Below, one piece after another: positions 31,791-39,379 of a stretch of DNA of 46,954 nt. The position numbers and the translations under genes are program-made. A model generated the notes under the pieces. The model was not told the DNA's origin. It saw only the letters and a program-made list of their open reading frames with translations, and did not search any database. Origin of the DNA: a virus; the IMG/VR virus record IMGVR_UViG_3300036841_000153, positions 1-46,954 of that record; one strand, 5' to 3'. Numbering within the stretch: position 1 is the first letter of the stretch; the number at the start of each line of letters is the position of its first letter.

Positions 31791-32708
31791 GTGAGAATCG
31801 AGGACTTCGCCGCCACCCGGGTGGGCGACTCGGCCGTAACGAGCACTGCCCTGGAGAACAGCTTCGGTGTCTCGGGTGATCTCGTGCCCGGACTGGCGGC
31901 GGAGGAGCTGTCCTGGCAGCTGCCGATCGACCACTTCTCCTTCTCCGGCCTGCAGATGCTCGAGATCTGCCCGCGCCAGTGGCAGCAGCGCTACATCCTC
32001 GGACGCAAGGAGCCGCCGGCGCAGGCGCTCGTCCTCGGCCAGGCGACCCACGGCGGGATCGAGTTCGGCCTGGACGTGAAGCTGCTGACCGAGGCGGAGC
32101 CCGTGCTCGAGGACGTGGTGACCTACTTCCACGATGCGGTCTGGCCGACCGTGCTCGACCGCCACGGCGGGCCCGAGGAGATCATCTGGGACGACAAGCC
32201 AGACGAGGTTCGGGCGAAGGGCGAGCTGATGGTCTCCGCCTACCACCCGGTGATCGGCCGGCTGGAGCCGGAGAAGATCGAGCACGAGTTCACGATCGAC
32301 ATCGGCGCCCAGGTTCCGGTGAGCGGCTGGATCGACCTGGTGCAGAAGAACGGCCGGCCGACGATCGACTTCAAGACATCCGCCCGCAAGCTCACGGAGG
32401 TGAAGCCGGGATGGCGTCTACAGGGACGTGTCTACCAGCTGGTCGTACCTCGGCCGGTGGACTTCCACGTGATCACCAAGGCGAAGTTCCCGCAGGTATT
32501 CACCGGCCTGGACTCGGAGGGCCTGGTCGAGAGCTTCGACGAGGCGAAGGTGTACGAGATGAAGCGGCGGATCCAGCAGGCGCTGGCCGACGCCAACCGC
32601 TACTACGCCACCTACGGCCCGGACGAGGACTGGCCGGCGCGCGGCATCGTTCACGACTGGCGCTGCTCGTGGTGTGCCTATCAGGCGGGGTGTCCGGCAT
32701 GGCCGTAG
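31791..32708 (+). CDS. PD-(D/E)XK (RecB/Cas4-like) nuclease (305 aa)
   Basis: GTG start after a short gap. Residues about 45-90: FSFSGLQMLEICPRQWQQRY and the His at GQATHGGIEFG; core GWIDLVQKNGRPTIDFKTSA with D182, D193 and K195, the catalytic D...D-x-K. C-terminal cysteines (CSWCAYQAGC) could hold an iron-sulphur cluster with Cys 60, as in Cas4/AddB-type nucleases. Likely a DNA end-processing nuclease for recombination or replication. Confidence 0.85.
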   Translation: MRIEDFAATRVGDSAVTSTALENSFGVSGDLVPGLAAEELSWQLPIDHFSFSGLQMLEICPRQWQQRYILGRKEPPAQALVLGQATHGGIEFGLDVKLLTEAEPVLEDVVTYFHDAVWPTVLDRHGGPEEIIWDDKPDEVRAKGELMVSAYHPVIGRLEPEKIEHEFTIDIGAQVPVSGWIDLVQKNGRPTIDFKTSARKLTEVKPGWRLQGRVYQLVVPRPVDFHVITKAKFPQVFTGLDSEGLVESFDEAKVYEMKRRIQQALADANRYYATYGPDEDWPARGIVHDWRCSWCAYQAGCPAWP

Positions 32709-32995
32709 ACCTGAGCGAGGCGGCGAACCCGCACTGGCTGGTCAAGCAGTTCAAGTGCATCTACCGCTACGAGAACGGAGGCTACGGGTGGAAAGCCAAC
32801 ACCGGCAACGGGTATTTCGGGGGGCTGCAGATGGACCGGGATTTCCAGCGGACCTGGGGGCCGGAGTTCTACCGGGCCTGGGGCACGGCGGACCGCTGGC
32901 CGAAGGAGATCCAGATCGCGGTCGCGATCCGGGCCTGGATGCACCGGGGCTGGAATCCCTGGCCGACCACGGCAAGGCGATGCGGGCTCCTGTAG
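32699..32995 (+). CDS. RPF-like transglycosylase/lysozyme-like protein (98 aa)
   Basis: Resembles the catalytic domain of actinobacterial resuscitation-promoting factors: a FKCIYRYENGGYGWKANTGN core with the Glu in the YEN position, then FGGLQMDRDFQRTWG, EIQIAVAIRAWMHRGWNPWP and a final Cys pairing with the first. No signal peptide. It begins inside the nuclease gene (10-base overlap). It is unusual to have it in the early or integrase-side block rather than in the late genes. Confidence 0.72.
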   Translation: MAVDLSEAANPHWLVKQFKCIYRYENGGYGWKANTGNGYFGGLQMDRDFQRTWGPEFYRAWGTADRWPKEIQIAVAIRAWMHRGWNPWPTTARRCGLL

Positions 32996-33216
32996 AGGCA
33001 CTGAACATCACCCGCGACCAGGTGGCGCTGCGGGCACTCGAGCGTGCGGTCGAGCGTGTCCGTCAGCTCGAGCGCCAGATCGAGGCCACCTTCAAGGAGC
33101 TGGACACCGCCCTCGCCGGCTGCCGGGAGAACGGAATCGACGCTGCCGTTCGCTTCACCAAGCCGGTCGACGCGGCCTGGGCCGGCTGGCGCAACAAGGG
33201 ATACGCCGACTCGTGA
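32980..33216 (+). CDS. Small coiled-coil protein (78 aa)
   Basis: ATG 32980 overlaps the RPF-like gene by 16 bases. Long helix ALRALERAVERVRQLERQIE then EATFKELDTALAG. No family recognised; weak ribosome site. Confidence 0.55.
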   Translation: MRAPVEALNITRDQVALRALERAVERVRQLERQIEATFKELDTALAGCRENGIDAAVRFTKPVDAAWAGWRNKGYADS

Positions 33217-33452
33217 GCGGTTATCTCCAGGAGCGGCTCGAAGAGATCATCGCTCGCCCAACCCGGAACCGACCGCACTGGAACCAGTACGACCTGATCC
33301 ATGTCGCCATGCTCCTGCACGGCAAGTCGCCCGAGCACGAAGCCCTGGCCCGAATCGAGGGACTCGCCACCTTCGAGCCGCTCGGCTCGAACGCGGAGCA
33401 CCGCAAGCAGATCTGGCGAATCGCCCGCCGGGGGCTGGGACTGCCGACGTGA
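33213..33452 (+). CDS. Small hypothetical protein (79 aa)
   Basis: GTG start in a GTGA overlap. Helical: QERLEEIIARPTRNRPHW, LIHVAMLLHGKSPEHEALAR. Basic. No family recognised. Confidence 0.6.
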   Translation: MSGYLQERLEEIIARPTRNRPHWNQYDLIHVAMLLHGKSPEHEALARIEGLATFEPLGSNAEHRKQIWRIARRGLGLPT

Positions 33453-33694
33453 GCGGACTACTCGACCAGTTCGCCGGCATGGACCTCGGGGAGAGCGGCT
33501 TCATCGACATCTACGCAGGCGGTCTCGGCCGGGAGCAGTACGAGCTCCGGCTTCGTGTTCTGACCGAGATGCTCGGTGAGGGCGAGCTGGAGATCGGGGA
33601 GTGCGGCGACGAGGACTGTGACTGCCAGATCGAAGCCACGTCCTGGCATCTGGATCGGCTTCACGTCTGCATCTCGACCCGGGCGGACGAATGA
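33449..33694 (+). CDS. Small Cys-containing acidic protein (81 aa)
   Basis: GTG start in a GTGA overlap. LLDQFAGMDLGESGFIDIYA then LRLRVLTEMLGEG; C-terminal CGDEDCDCQIEATSW with clustered cysteines (possible zinc site). No family recognised. Confidence 0.6.
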   Translation: MSGLLDQFAGMDLGESGFIDIYAGGLGREQYELRLRVLTEMLGEGELEIGECGDEDCDCQIEATSWHLDRLHVCISTRADE

Positions 33695-33873
33695 GCCTGC
33701 TCCGGAATGAAGAGGGCGACATTCGGTGGCCGGCCTACGTGGACGGACGGACGGATCTCGATCGCTGGGGGGTGGGCTTGCTGTTCGACTGGACAGACAC
33801 CACGCCGGCGATCTGTGTCCAGCTCGGCCCGGTCTTCGGGCGCCTGATCTTCTACTGGCCGAGGCGCGTATGA
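33691..33873 (+). CDS. Small beta-rich protein (60 aa)
   Basis: ATGA-coupled. IRWPAYVDGRTDLDRWGVGL and FGRLIFYWPRRV form short strands with many Trp residues. No family recognised. Confidence 0.58.
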   Translation: MSLLRNEEGDIRWPAYVDGRTDLDRWGVGLLFDWTDTTPAICVQLGPVFGRLIFYWPRRV

Positions 33874-34556
33874 CCCTGCTCCCGATCGATGACTGGAGCG
33901 TGAAGGGGGTCGACGGCGACACCTACAAGGTCGGCCCCTACTGCGCCGCCCCCGGCTGCAAGAAGCCGGTCGACCACAAGCATCATCTCTGGCGGCGCTC
34001 CTACCTGGCCGGCAACTTCTGGTGGGTCAAGGTGCCCTTCCAGAACGCAGAGGCGTTCGGTCTGACCACGATCCGGAACGTCGTCGGGCTCTGCTGGCGC
34101 CACCACGAGGACGTGACCGGCCAGGGCGGAGGACACGCCGCCTGGATCCGCTGGGACCCGCAGCGGCAGAACTTCCACTGGCTGGAGCGCACGCCGGACG
34201 ACAAGTTCATCTCGATCGGGACGTTCAGCCTCCCGGCTGCTCCACCCGCCGACGCGGCCCCGAGCTCACCGGAGGGCCGGGAGGCTGAGCGCTGCCCGAC
34301 CTGTGGAAAACGTCAGGGTCACCCTCACCCTGAGCATGAGCCTGGTCCGAAGCGGCCGGCGAAGAGCTGGACGATCAAAGTCCCTGCAGATGACGAGGAT
34401 GGGGCGGTGATCCTGAACGAGTTGGTCGAGGGCTGCGCCGAGATCTTCGGCCACGACGAGTACACCTCAAGGCTCAAGCGCTACTACACGGTTGTGCAGG
34501 CGCTCTCCGTCGTCCTCCAGAACCGGGAGCGGATCGCTGCCGAGGTCGACGCATGA
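33870..34556 (+). CDS. HNH-like zinc endonuclease-type protein with C-terminal domain (228 aa)
   Basis: ATGA-coupled. CAAPGCKKPVDHKHHLWRRS then NVVGLCWRHHEDVTGQGGGH resembles an HNH motif with surrounding zinc ligands (C..C..H..C..H). A second CPTCGKRQGHPHP lies near residue 145. The C-terminal 75 residues are helical (ILNELVEGCAEIFGH). May be a nicking endonuclease or DNA-processing protein. The HNH assignment is moderate. Confidence 0.62.
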   Translation: MTLLPIDDWSVKGVDGDTYKVGPYCAAPGCKKPVDHKHHLWRRSYLAGNFWWVKVPFQNAEAFGLTTIRNVVGLCWRHHEDVTGQGGGHAAWIRWDPQRQNFHWLERTPDDKFISIGTFSLPAAPPADAAPSSPEGREAERCPTCGKRQGHPHPEHEPGPKRPAKSWTIKVPADDEDGAVILNELVEGCAEIFGHDEYTSRLKRYYTVVQALSVVLQNRERIAAEVDA

Positions 34557-34882
34557 GCCAGCCCACCCTGTTCGACTCGCTCGCCGCCGAGATCGCTGCC
34601 GAGAAGGGCAAGGGGCAGGCGCTCGAGGCGACCCGGGTGCAGGCGTGGAAGCTGACCGCCGCGATGTGGCTGAACGAGACCGAGACCGGCACCGAGTTCA
34701 CCGCCGACGACCTGATCCGGGACATCGGCCTGCCCGACCAGGGCGTCTACCGCAACAACGTGGTCGGGGCGATCTTCTCCGCCGCCGCCCGCCGGGGGGC
34801 GATTCGCTTCACCGGCCGCTTCCGGCGCAGCGAGCGCGTGATCGGCCACGGCAACCTGCAGCGGGTCTGGGTGAAGGCATGA
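34553..34882 (+). CDS. Putative winged-helix protein (109 aa)
   Basis: ATGA-coupled. Helix-rich with NETETGTEFTADDLIRDIGL then NNVVGAIFSAAARRGAIRF and a two-strand wing GRFRRSERVIGH, suggesting a winged helix-turn-helix. No more specific family recognised. Confidence 0.6.
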   Translation: MSQPTLFDSLAAEIAAEKGKGQALEATRVQAWKLTAAMWLNETETGTEFTADDLIRDIGLPDQGVYRNNVVGAIFSAAARRGAIRFTGRFRRSERVIGHGNLQRVWVKA

Positions 34883-35118
34883 GCCCGGAGGAGGCGGTGC
34901 GCGCGTGCGAGTTCTGGACGACCAGCGTCGCCGGCAACATCGCGATCGGCTCGACCCGCAACCCCCGGGTCGGGATCGCGCTGCACGGCAAAGAGTTCCA
35001 GCCGGAGGCATGGTCAGCCCCCGAGAAGCGAGGCTGGACGATCCAGATCTCGAGGTCGGAAGAGACGCTGTTCAGGCTGATCGAGGAGGAGCTTGAGCGT
35101 CGTGGCCAGGGTCAGTAA
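34879..35118 (+). CDS. Hypothetical protein (79 aa)
   Basis: ATGA-coupled. EAVRACEFWTTSVAGNIAIG and a helix ETLFRLIEEELERRG. No family recognised. Its 3' end overlaps the resolvase-like gene by about 17 bases. Confidence 0.6.
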   Translation: MSPEEAVRACEFWTTSVAGNIAIGSTRNPRVGIALHGKEFQPEAWSAPEKRGWTIQISRSEETLFRLIEEELERRGQGQ

Positions 35119-35452
35119 GGATCTGGAGAGGAGAATATGCCGCGCTTTCGGAGGCGAACGTCGAGGTCCGCTACCAGGATCGGACTGTTCTGGCACCCCG
35201 TTCAGTATCGAGGTGAAGAGGACGAAGGGAAGGGTCCCGGAGGGGGCGATGATTGCCCAGGCGGAACGGCAGGGCAGGGCGGAGGGGAAGGACTGGCTGC
35301 TGGTGGTGGCCGGCCACGGGGACAGAAGGCCGATCGTCACGCTCGAGCTCGGCGTGCTCTTGCAGATGTGGCGCAAGGCAAGGCTCCTGGAAGAGTCACT
35401 TGCTACAGCGCCACCTGCCACGAGTGCGGACGAGTCTGGCTCTCCGCTGTGA
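35102..35452 (+). CDS. Holliday junction resolvase-like / PD-(D/E)XK nuclease (116 aa)
   Basis: GTG 35102 chosen (TTG 35093 three codons upstream, spacing too short to its ribosome site). Pattern: helix SKDLERRICRAFGGERRGPL, Asp in PGSDC, then PFSIEVKRTKGRVPEG with the E-x-K catalytic pair, and helix GAMIAQAERQGRAEGKDW followed by the strand LLVVAG. This order fits Hjc/RusA-like or VRR-type nucleases. Likely resolves branched DNA with the RecB-like nuclease. Confidence 0.65.
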   Translation: MARVSKDLERRICRAFGGERRGPLPGSDCSGTPFSIEVKRTKGRVPEGAMIAQAERQGRAEGKDWLLVVAGHGDRRPIVTLELGVLLQMWRKARLLEESLATAPPATSADESGSPL

Positions 35453-35550
35453 AGCCGATCAGGATGAACAGCGCGATCAAGCTCGACGATGGCCGCCAGC
35501 GCTTGGTCTATCGCTGCGTCGGCGGCTGTCGTCCGACGCTCGATGTATAA
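35368..35550 (+). CDS. Zinc-ribbon-like small protein, start uncertain (60 aa)
   Basis: CHECGRVW and, 30 residues later, RCVGGCRP are a CxxC..CxxxC pair. GTG 35368 would start it but overlaps the resolvase-like gene by 85 bases; the shorter GTG at about 35449 would lose the first pair. Supported only by the cysteine pattern. Confidence 0.35.
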   Translation: MAQGKAPGRVTCYSATCHECGRVWLSAVKPIRMNSAIKLDDGRQRLVYRCVGGCRPTLDV

Positions 35551-35626
35551 CTCGTCGTCAACAAAAGCCGACGCGCCGGCGGCGGAGTGGCCGCCGCCGA
35601 GCGCAGGCACCGGAAAGGTGGTTCCG

Positions 35627-36775
35627 ATGCAAGATCAGGGTAACTCACGCTCCCGTCAGCAGTGGACGGGGGTATACGACGCCGGCAGCCAGTGGTGGTT
35701 CCGCATCACGCCTGAGCCTGGAGCCCCACAACAGCGGGTCTACGTCTCGAAGGCGGACTACCCGACCCAGAAAGATGTCTGGCTCTACAAGGAGGAGCTC
35801 TCGGGACGGGCCCCGGGAGAGGTTCTGAACGTCCACAGCAACATCCGCTTCCGGGAGTTCGCCCAGGACGTGATCGAGAACCGGCGCCCGAAGGCGAACA
35901 TCCGCACGCGGGGCCACTACCACGGCCTGATCGAGCGGTATGTCGAGACTCCGCTTCTGCGAATGAAGGTGCGGGATGTCCGGGCAGAACACGTCCGCAA
36001 GTACGTCCTGCTCTCGATGCGGAAGCGGGGCTTGGCCGGCAAGACGATCGGGCAGACGATCGACCTGGTGAAGGCAGTCTTTGATGAGGCGGAGCGGGAC
36101 GGAATCCGACGCGACAACCCGGTGCGGAGGCTGAGCCCGAACGAGAAGGACTCACGTCAGCCGCAGAACAAGCAGCGGATGCTAACCGAGAACGAGCGTG
36201 GCAACTACCTGAACGAGGCGATCGAGAAGTACCAGGCCGTGATCGCGGTCATGCTCCTTGCCGGTCTCAGGATCAGCGAGGCGCTCGGCCTCCAGTGGGG
36301 AGACATCGACTGGGAGGCGCACGAGCTCCACGTTGCCCGGCAGGTGGACCCGATCAAGAGACGGACCGGGGTTGTGACCTTCACCGACACCAAGACGGAG
36401 CAGGCGGTGCGGAGCGTGCCGATGTCGGACGAGCTCGAGCAGATCCTGCGCCGGCACATGAAGGCGGTCCGGGTTCCGTTCGGCAAGGCTCGTCTGTTCG
36501 AGCTCTCCCACAATGCGATCCAGCAGTACGTGGTCGCCCATGCCCGCAGGCAGGGACTCGTCCGTGAAGGGGAGGCAGAGAAGCTGACGCCCCATACCCT
36601 GCGCCACAACTACGGGAGCGACCTCTTGCACCGTGGCGTGCCGCTGACGATCGTCTCCAAGTACATGGGGCACGCCAACGTGAAGATCACCGCCGAGGTC
36701 TACTCGCACGTGACCGACGACTCGGCGGCGAAGGCGCTCGTACTGCGCGCGGTCAACGGCAGTAGTCAAGGTTAG
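35627..36775 (+). CDS. int: Tyrosine integrase (382 aa)
   Basis: Site-specific recombinase. ATG 35627 follows GGAAAGGTGG. N-terminal arm-binding-like domain (residues 1-60) and SAM-like core-binding domain (about 70-165). Catalytic residues: R215 (LLAGLRISEALG), K256, H323 and R326 (TPHTLRHNYG), H349 (MGHANVKIT), nucleophile Y359. Drives integration and, with an accessory protein, excision. Its last codons contain two of the repeats proposed as arm sites, so attP follows directly. Confidence 0.93.
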   Translation: MQDQGNSRSRQQWTGVYDAGSQWWFRITPEPGAPQQRVYVSKADYPTQKDVWLYKEELSGRAPGEVLNVHSNIRFREFAQDVIENRRPKANIRTRGHYHGLIERYVETPLLRMKVRDVRAEHVRKYVLLSMRKRGLAGKTIGQTIDLVKAVFDEAERDGIRRDNPVRRLSPNEKDSRQPQNKQRMLTENERGNYLNEAIEKYQAVIAVMLLAGLRISEALGLQWGDIDWEAHELHVARQVDPIKRRTGVVTFTDTKTEQAVRSVPMSDELEQILRRHMKAVRVPFGKARLFELSHNAIQQYVVAHARRQGLVREGEAEKLTPHTLRHNYGSDLLHRGVPLTIVSKYMGHANVKITAEVYSHVTDDSAAKALVLRAVNGSSQG

Positions 36776-37038
36776 TCAAGAAAGCCAATCTATTCGTAGT
36801 CAAAACCGCATGGATAAGCCTAAAAAGGGGGCCACACACAATATCCAACAGCACGAGCTATTTTGGCCCAGAAGGCGGCTGTTTGCAGGGGTTTCTGGTT
36901 TGCGACCTAGAAAACCGCCTGAGCAGGGGAACATTGCATAAGTACGACCTGCAAGCCGCATAAGTTCGGCAAAAAGAAGGATCGCTGGCGGGCTTTCTGC
37001 TCGGCCCGCCAGCGATCCGTTAGTCAGCGTTAGTCAAG
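36763..37038. other. attP: Probable attP region with phased integrase arm-type repeats
   Basis: Repeats of (T)TAGTCAA(G): 36763-36770, 36773-36780 (10-base spacing), 36797-36803, then GTTAGTCAG at 37019-37027 and GTTAGTCAAG at 37029-37038 (10-base spacing). Copies one helical turn apart on both flanks of about 230 noncoding bases match lambdoid-type arm-site geometry. The core crossover site, probably a tRNA or other gene fragment, was not recognised. Close to the integrase 3' end. Confidence 0.65.
36979..37018 (-). terminator. Strong leftward rho-independent terminator-like hairpin
   Basis: A perfect 15-pair stem (36979-36993 with 37004-37018), loop TTTCTGCTCG. On the minus strand it is followed by a U-rich stretch (complement of GGCAAAAAGAAGG), so it works for leftward transcripts. 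It may protect the integrase region from the late operon or act with attP. Sits inside the arm-repeat region. Confidence 0.75.
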
Positions 37039-37048
37039 GAGAAATCGC

Positions 37049-37435
37049 ATGAACGCCGAGGTTGCAGAGCTACTGCGCGAAGTTCGGAGCTACGGCTTCG
37101 CCACCGTGATGAAGCCGAGCGGGCACTACCACTTGTACCACGGGGCCGATCACGTCGTCGACGCCAACGGGCCGATCACGATCCCTTCCACGCCGTCTGA
37201 CAACCGCTGGGAGCCGAACACTCGCGCGCGCCTGCGTAGAGCAAAGGTATTGCCGGCGGCGAAGCTCGAGCGGCCCGAGCGCGAGCGCCGGCCGAAGCCG
37301 GCCAAGGTCGCCTTCACGATCGACGACGCGGTTGCCTTGTGGTCAGCGAAGGAGGCGATGGTCGAAGCGACCGGGTTCGACTTCCCCCTGGTCGATGATC
37401 TGCTCGAGAAGATCAAGCTGGCCGCCGGCGTCTAA
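37049..37435 (+). CDS. HicA-like-domain protein (128 aa)
   Basis: ATG 37049, preceded by GGAG. Residues 1-70 align with the N-terminus of the 310-residue protein at 15501: AELLREVRSYGF, the His in SGHYHLYHG, and ANGPITIPSTPSDNRWEPNT..LRRA. This is a HicA/YcfA-like fold. The C-terminus is basic and helical (KVAFTIDDAVALWSAKEAMV). No HicB partner adjacent. Its start lies 11 bases after the last arm repeat, so integration could alter its expression. Confidence 0.72.
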   Translation: MNAEVAELLREVRSYGFATVMKPSGHYHLYHGADHVVDANGPITIPSTPSDNRWEPNTRARLRRAKVLPAAKLERPERERRPKPAKVAFTIDDAVALWSAKEAMVEATGFDFPLVDDLLEKIKLAAGV

Positions 37436-37449
37436 AGACACGAAAACGC

Positions 37450-37473
37450 CGAGGCCGCCGAACGGCGGCCTCG
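37450..37473. terminator. Hairpin between HicA-like gene and holin (bidirectional candidate)
   Basis: CGAGGCCGCC-GAAC-GGCGGCCTCG, 10 perfect pairs. Leftward it is followed by GGCGTTTTC, giving a short U-run, so it can end the late leftward transcript after the holin-like gene. It lies 15 bases after the rightward HicA-like stop. Two further small dyads TTGCC...GGCAA (37493-37507, 37545-37558) are nearby. Confidence 0.6.
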
Positions 37474-37562
37474 ATCGTAGGCACCTATCTGATTGCCACA
37501 AGGGCAACCAGAACCCTTTGGGTTGGCTGAGTATCTCTCCACTGTTGCCGAATGGCAAACGA

Positions 37563-37838
37563 CTACTGGTCGAGCTGCGGGTACTCGGCCGTATCCTGCT
37601 CGCTTTCCGGCGGGCGGTTCTTCTGCTCGCCCGCCCGGTAGCCGACCAGCGCTCCAATGATCCCGATGATCCCTCCGCCCCAGCCGGTCAGCACCTGGGT
37701 CGCGTTCTCGGACAGACCGCCGCTCGGCTTCGAGAAGAGGGCGTCGTAGAGGACGGCGATGGTGATGATGTTCAGGGCGGTGCAGATCCCCACAGTGAGG
37801 AGGATCGCTACCCAGTCCTTACTCTTCACCGTCCCCAC
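37563..37838 (-). CDS. Holin-like protein, two transmembrane segments (91 aa)
   Basis: GTG 37838 (GTG 37829 is an alternative). Segments DWVAILLTVGICTALNIITI (residues about 8-30) and GGGIIGIIGALVGYR (about 53-67), then a charged hydrophilic C-terminus (EQKNRPPESEQD). Two-helix topology with a polar tail fits class II holins. It is last in the leftward lysis cassette behind the endolysin and overlaps the 52-residue gene by 20 bases. Confidence 0.7.
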   Translation of the reverse strand: MGTVKSKDWVAILLTVGICTALNIITIAVLYDALFSKPSGGLSENATQVLTGWGGGIIGIIGALVGYRAGEQKNRPPESEQDTAEYPQLDQ

Positions 37839-37977
37839 GTCTCTCTGTCAGCCGGACCCACTCCTCCAGCTTGCCCAGGCGCTCGCGCATCTCGGAGATC
37901 CGCAGGGTGAGGATCACGATCATGGTCACGATCGCCCCGAGGATCGAGCCGAGGATCGCTACCGACTCTCCGCTCAT
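37819..37977 (-). CDS. Small membrane protein of the lysis cassette (52 aa)
   Basis: ATG 37977 overlaps the endolysin stop (ATGA). SVAILGSILGAIVTMIVILT is one transmembrane helix near the N-terminus, followed by a charged helix RISEMRERLGKLEEWVRL. Could be a second holin, an antiholin or a spanin-like helper; position supports a lysis role. Confidence 0.62.
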   Translation of the reverse strand: MSGESVAILGSILGAIVTMIVILTLRISEMRERLGKLEEWVRLTERRGDGEE

Positions 37978-38891
37978 GACGGCTCAGCGACCCGGACGAA
38001 ACAGGTGGCCTGCCCGGAGACCGAGCGCGAACGGCGCATCACTTCTCCCCCGTTACTGTCGTTCGAGAGAGAGGTGTTCCCCTCGATCGCCTGGAACTGG
38101 CTGGTCCCGCTCGTCCACTTCTCGAAGATTCCCACATGGTCGTACTCGCCGTTCCACTGCCAGTCGTAGACGACGACATCGCCGGGGATCACCTGGTCCG
38201 GGTCGAGTGTTTTCAGCCCGTTCTTTCCGGCTCGAGCGTCGGAGACGATGTACGGGCAGTAGCTGTAGCTGCGGCCGGCGGAGAAGCTTGGCGAGTCGAG
38301 GCCGAGGTCGAACGAGCCCTGCTCGAATGACCAGCTGACGAAGATCGCGCACCAGGGGACGCCGTTCATTCCGTACCACTGGCCGTACTTCTGGTTGTTC
38401 GACTCGGCCGGCGACTCCTTTATGCCCAGCTGTGTTATGGCCTTGGACAGAGCGGCGGCGCGGACCGTGCCCTGCGGTGAGGGGGCGGGTTCGTGCCCTT
38501 TGAACAGGGCGTATGCCTTGTTGACCAGCTCGACCGAATAGGAATCCATCGCCGGCTCGCCGGCATGGGGGAGGCCGTCCGGGATCCGGATCGAGCGGAA
38601 CAGGTTGAACGTCTTTTCTCCAAGCCAGCCGGTGTCGTCGAGCTTGCCCTGGCGCTGCACTCCGGCCACTCCTGAGTCCCCGACGTTCCCTCCTGCCTTG
38701 CCGTGTGAGAAGCCGTTCGAGAAGGAGTCGTCGAAGCCAGGGTCTCCCTGGTCGGGCCAGGGCCATCTGCCTGCCCGGGAGACCAGCCGCTTGTACGCCA
38801 CCACGTCCGGACCGTCCGCGCTCGGCGTCTTGCCGTGCTGCTTCGCATCGGGCGGATACAGGGGGCGGGGAAAGCCGTCCACCTTGACCAT
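37974..38891 (-). CDS. Endolysin with PG-binding-like and CHAP domains (305 aa)
   Basis: Residues about 75-100 look like a peptidoglycan-binding repeat (VQRQGKLDDTGWLGEKTFNL). The catalytic CHAP domain has C181 (PWCAIFVSWS) and H252 (EYDHVGIFEKW), preceded by IPGDVVVYDW, the usual order for CHAP amidases/endopeptidases. No signal peptide, so release needs a holin; holin-like genes follow immediately. Cleaves host cell wall at the end of infection. Confidence 0.85.
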   Translation of the reverse strand: MVKVDGFPRPLYPPDAKQHGKTPSADGPDVVAYKRLVSRAGRWPWPDQGDPGFDDSFSNGFSHGKAGGNVGDSGVAGVQRQGKLDDTGWLGEKTFNLFRSIRIPDGLPHAGEPAMDSYSVELVNKAYALFKGHEPAPSPQGTVRAAALSKAITQLGIKESPAESNNQKYGQWYGMNGVPWCAIFVSWSFEQGSFDLGLDSPSFSAGRSYSYCPYIVSDARAGKNGLKTLDPDQVIPGDVVVYDWQWNGEYDHVGIFEKWTSGTSQFQAIEGNTSLSNDSNGGEVMRRSRSVSGQATCFVRVAEPS

Positions 38892-38968
38892 CGGGCTTCA
38901 ACCGCCCGGGTAGCCAACCTGCCACCACTCGGACACACGAACCACCCCCTTTTGGAAGGATCCGGCCC

Positions 38969-39379
38969 GTGCCGATCGTTAACCGTGGTTCGAACGGCCG
39001 AGCGCAGGCGATCTATCCGTCAGTCGAAGCGCGAGAGCTTGCGAAGAACGCGCGGCGTCGTGCTCGTCGTGACAGGCAGCTCCCGCGCATGTGGATGGAT
39101 TGGCTTGTTATCGGCCCGCCCGACACCTGCTGGGAATGGACAGGCTCGCTCGGGACTACCGGCTATCCGCAGGCCAAGGTCGGCGGACGAGCCGGAAAGG
39201 TCGTCAGGCCCCATCGTCTTGTGGCAGCCATGTTCGGAGAAGTCACCGGCCCCGTTCATCACGTCTGCCGCAACCCGCTCTGCCTGAACCCGGAGCACCT
39301 GCTGCCGACCGATTCGATAGCCGAGCATCTCCTGATTCATGCACGCGAGCAGAGCGGCCCCTGGAAGAAGAAGATCTAA
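38969..39379 (+). CDS. HNH endonuclease, antisense inside the late operon (136 aa)
   Basis: GTG 38969 with GGAAGG upstream. CWEWTGSLGTTGYPQAKVGG then RPHRLVAAMFGEV, VHHVCRNPLCLNPEHL and DSIAEHL form the HNH_3 pattern (H..N..H with Zn-like cysteines). Transcribed opposite to the surrounding genes, which is typical of a free-standing homing endonuclease. Its 3' end overlaps the next leftward gene by 4 bases. Confidence 0.8.
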   Translation: MPIVNRGSNGRAQAIYPSVEARELAKNARRRARRDRQLPRMWMDWLVIGPPDTCWEWTGSLGTTGYPQAKVGGRAGKVVRPHRLVAAMFGEVTGPVHHVCRNPLCLNPEHLLPTDSIAEHLLIHAREQSGPWKKKI

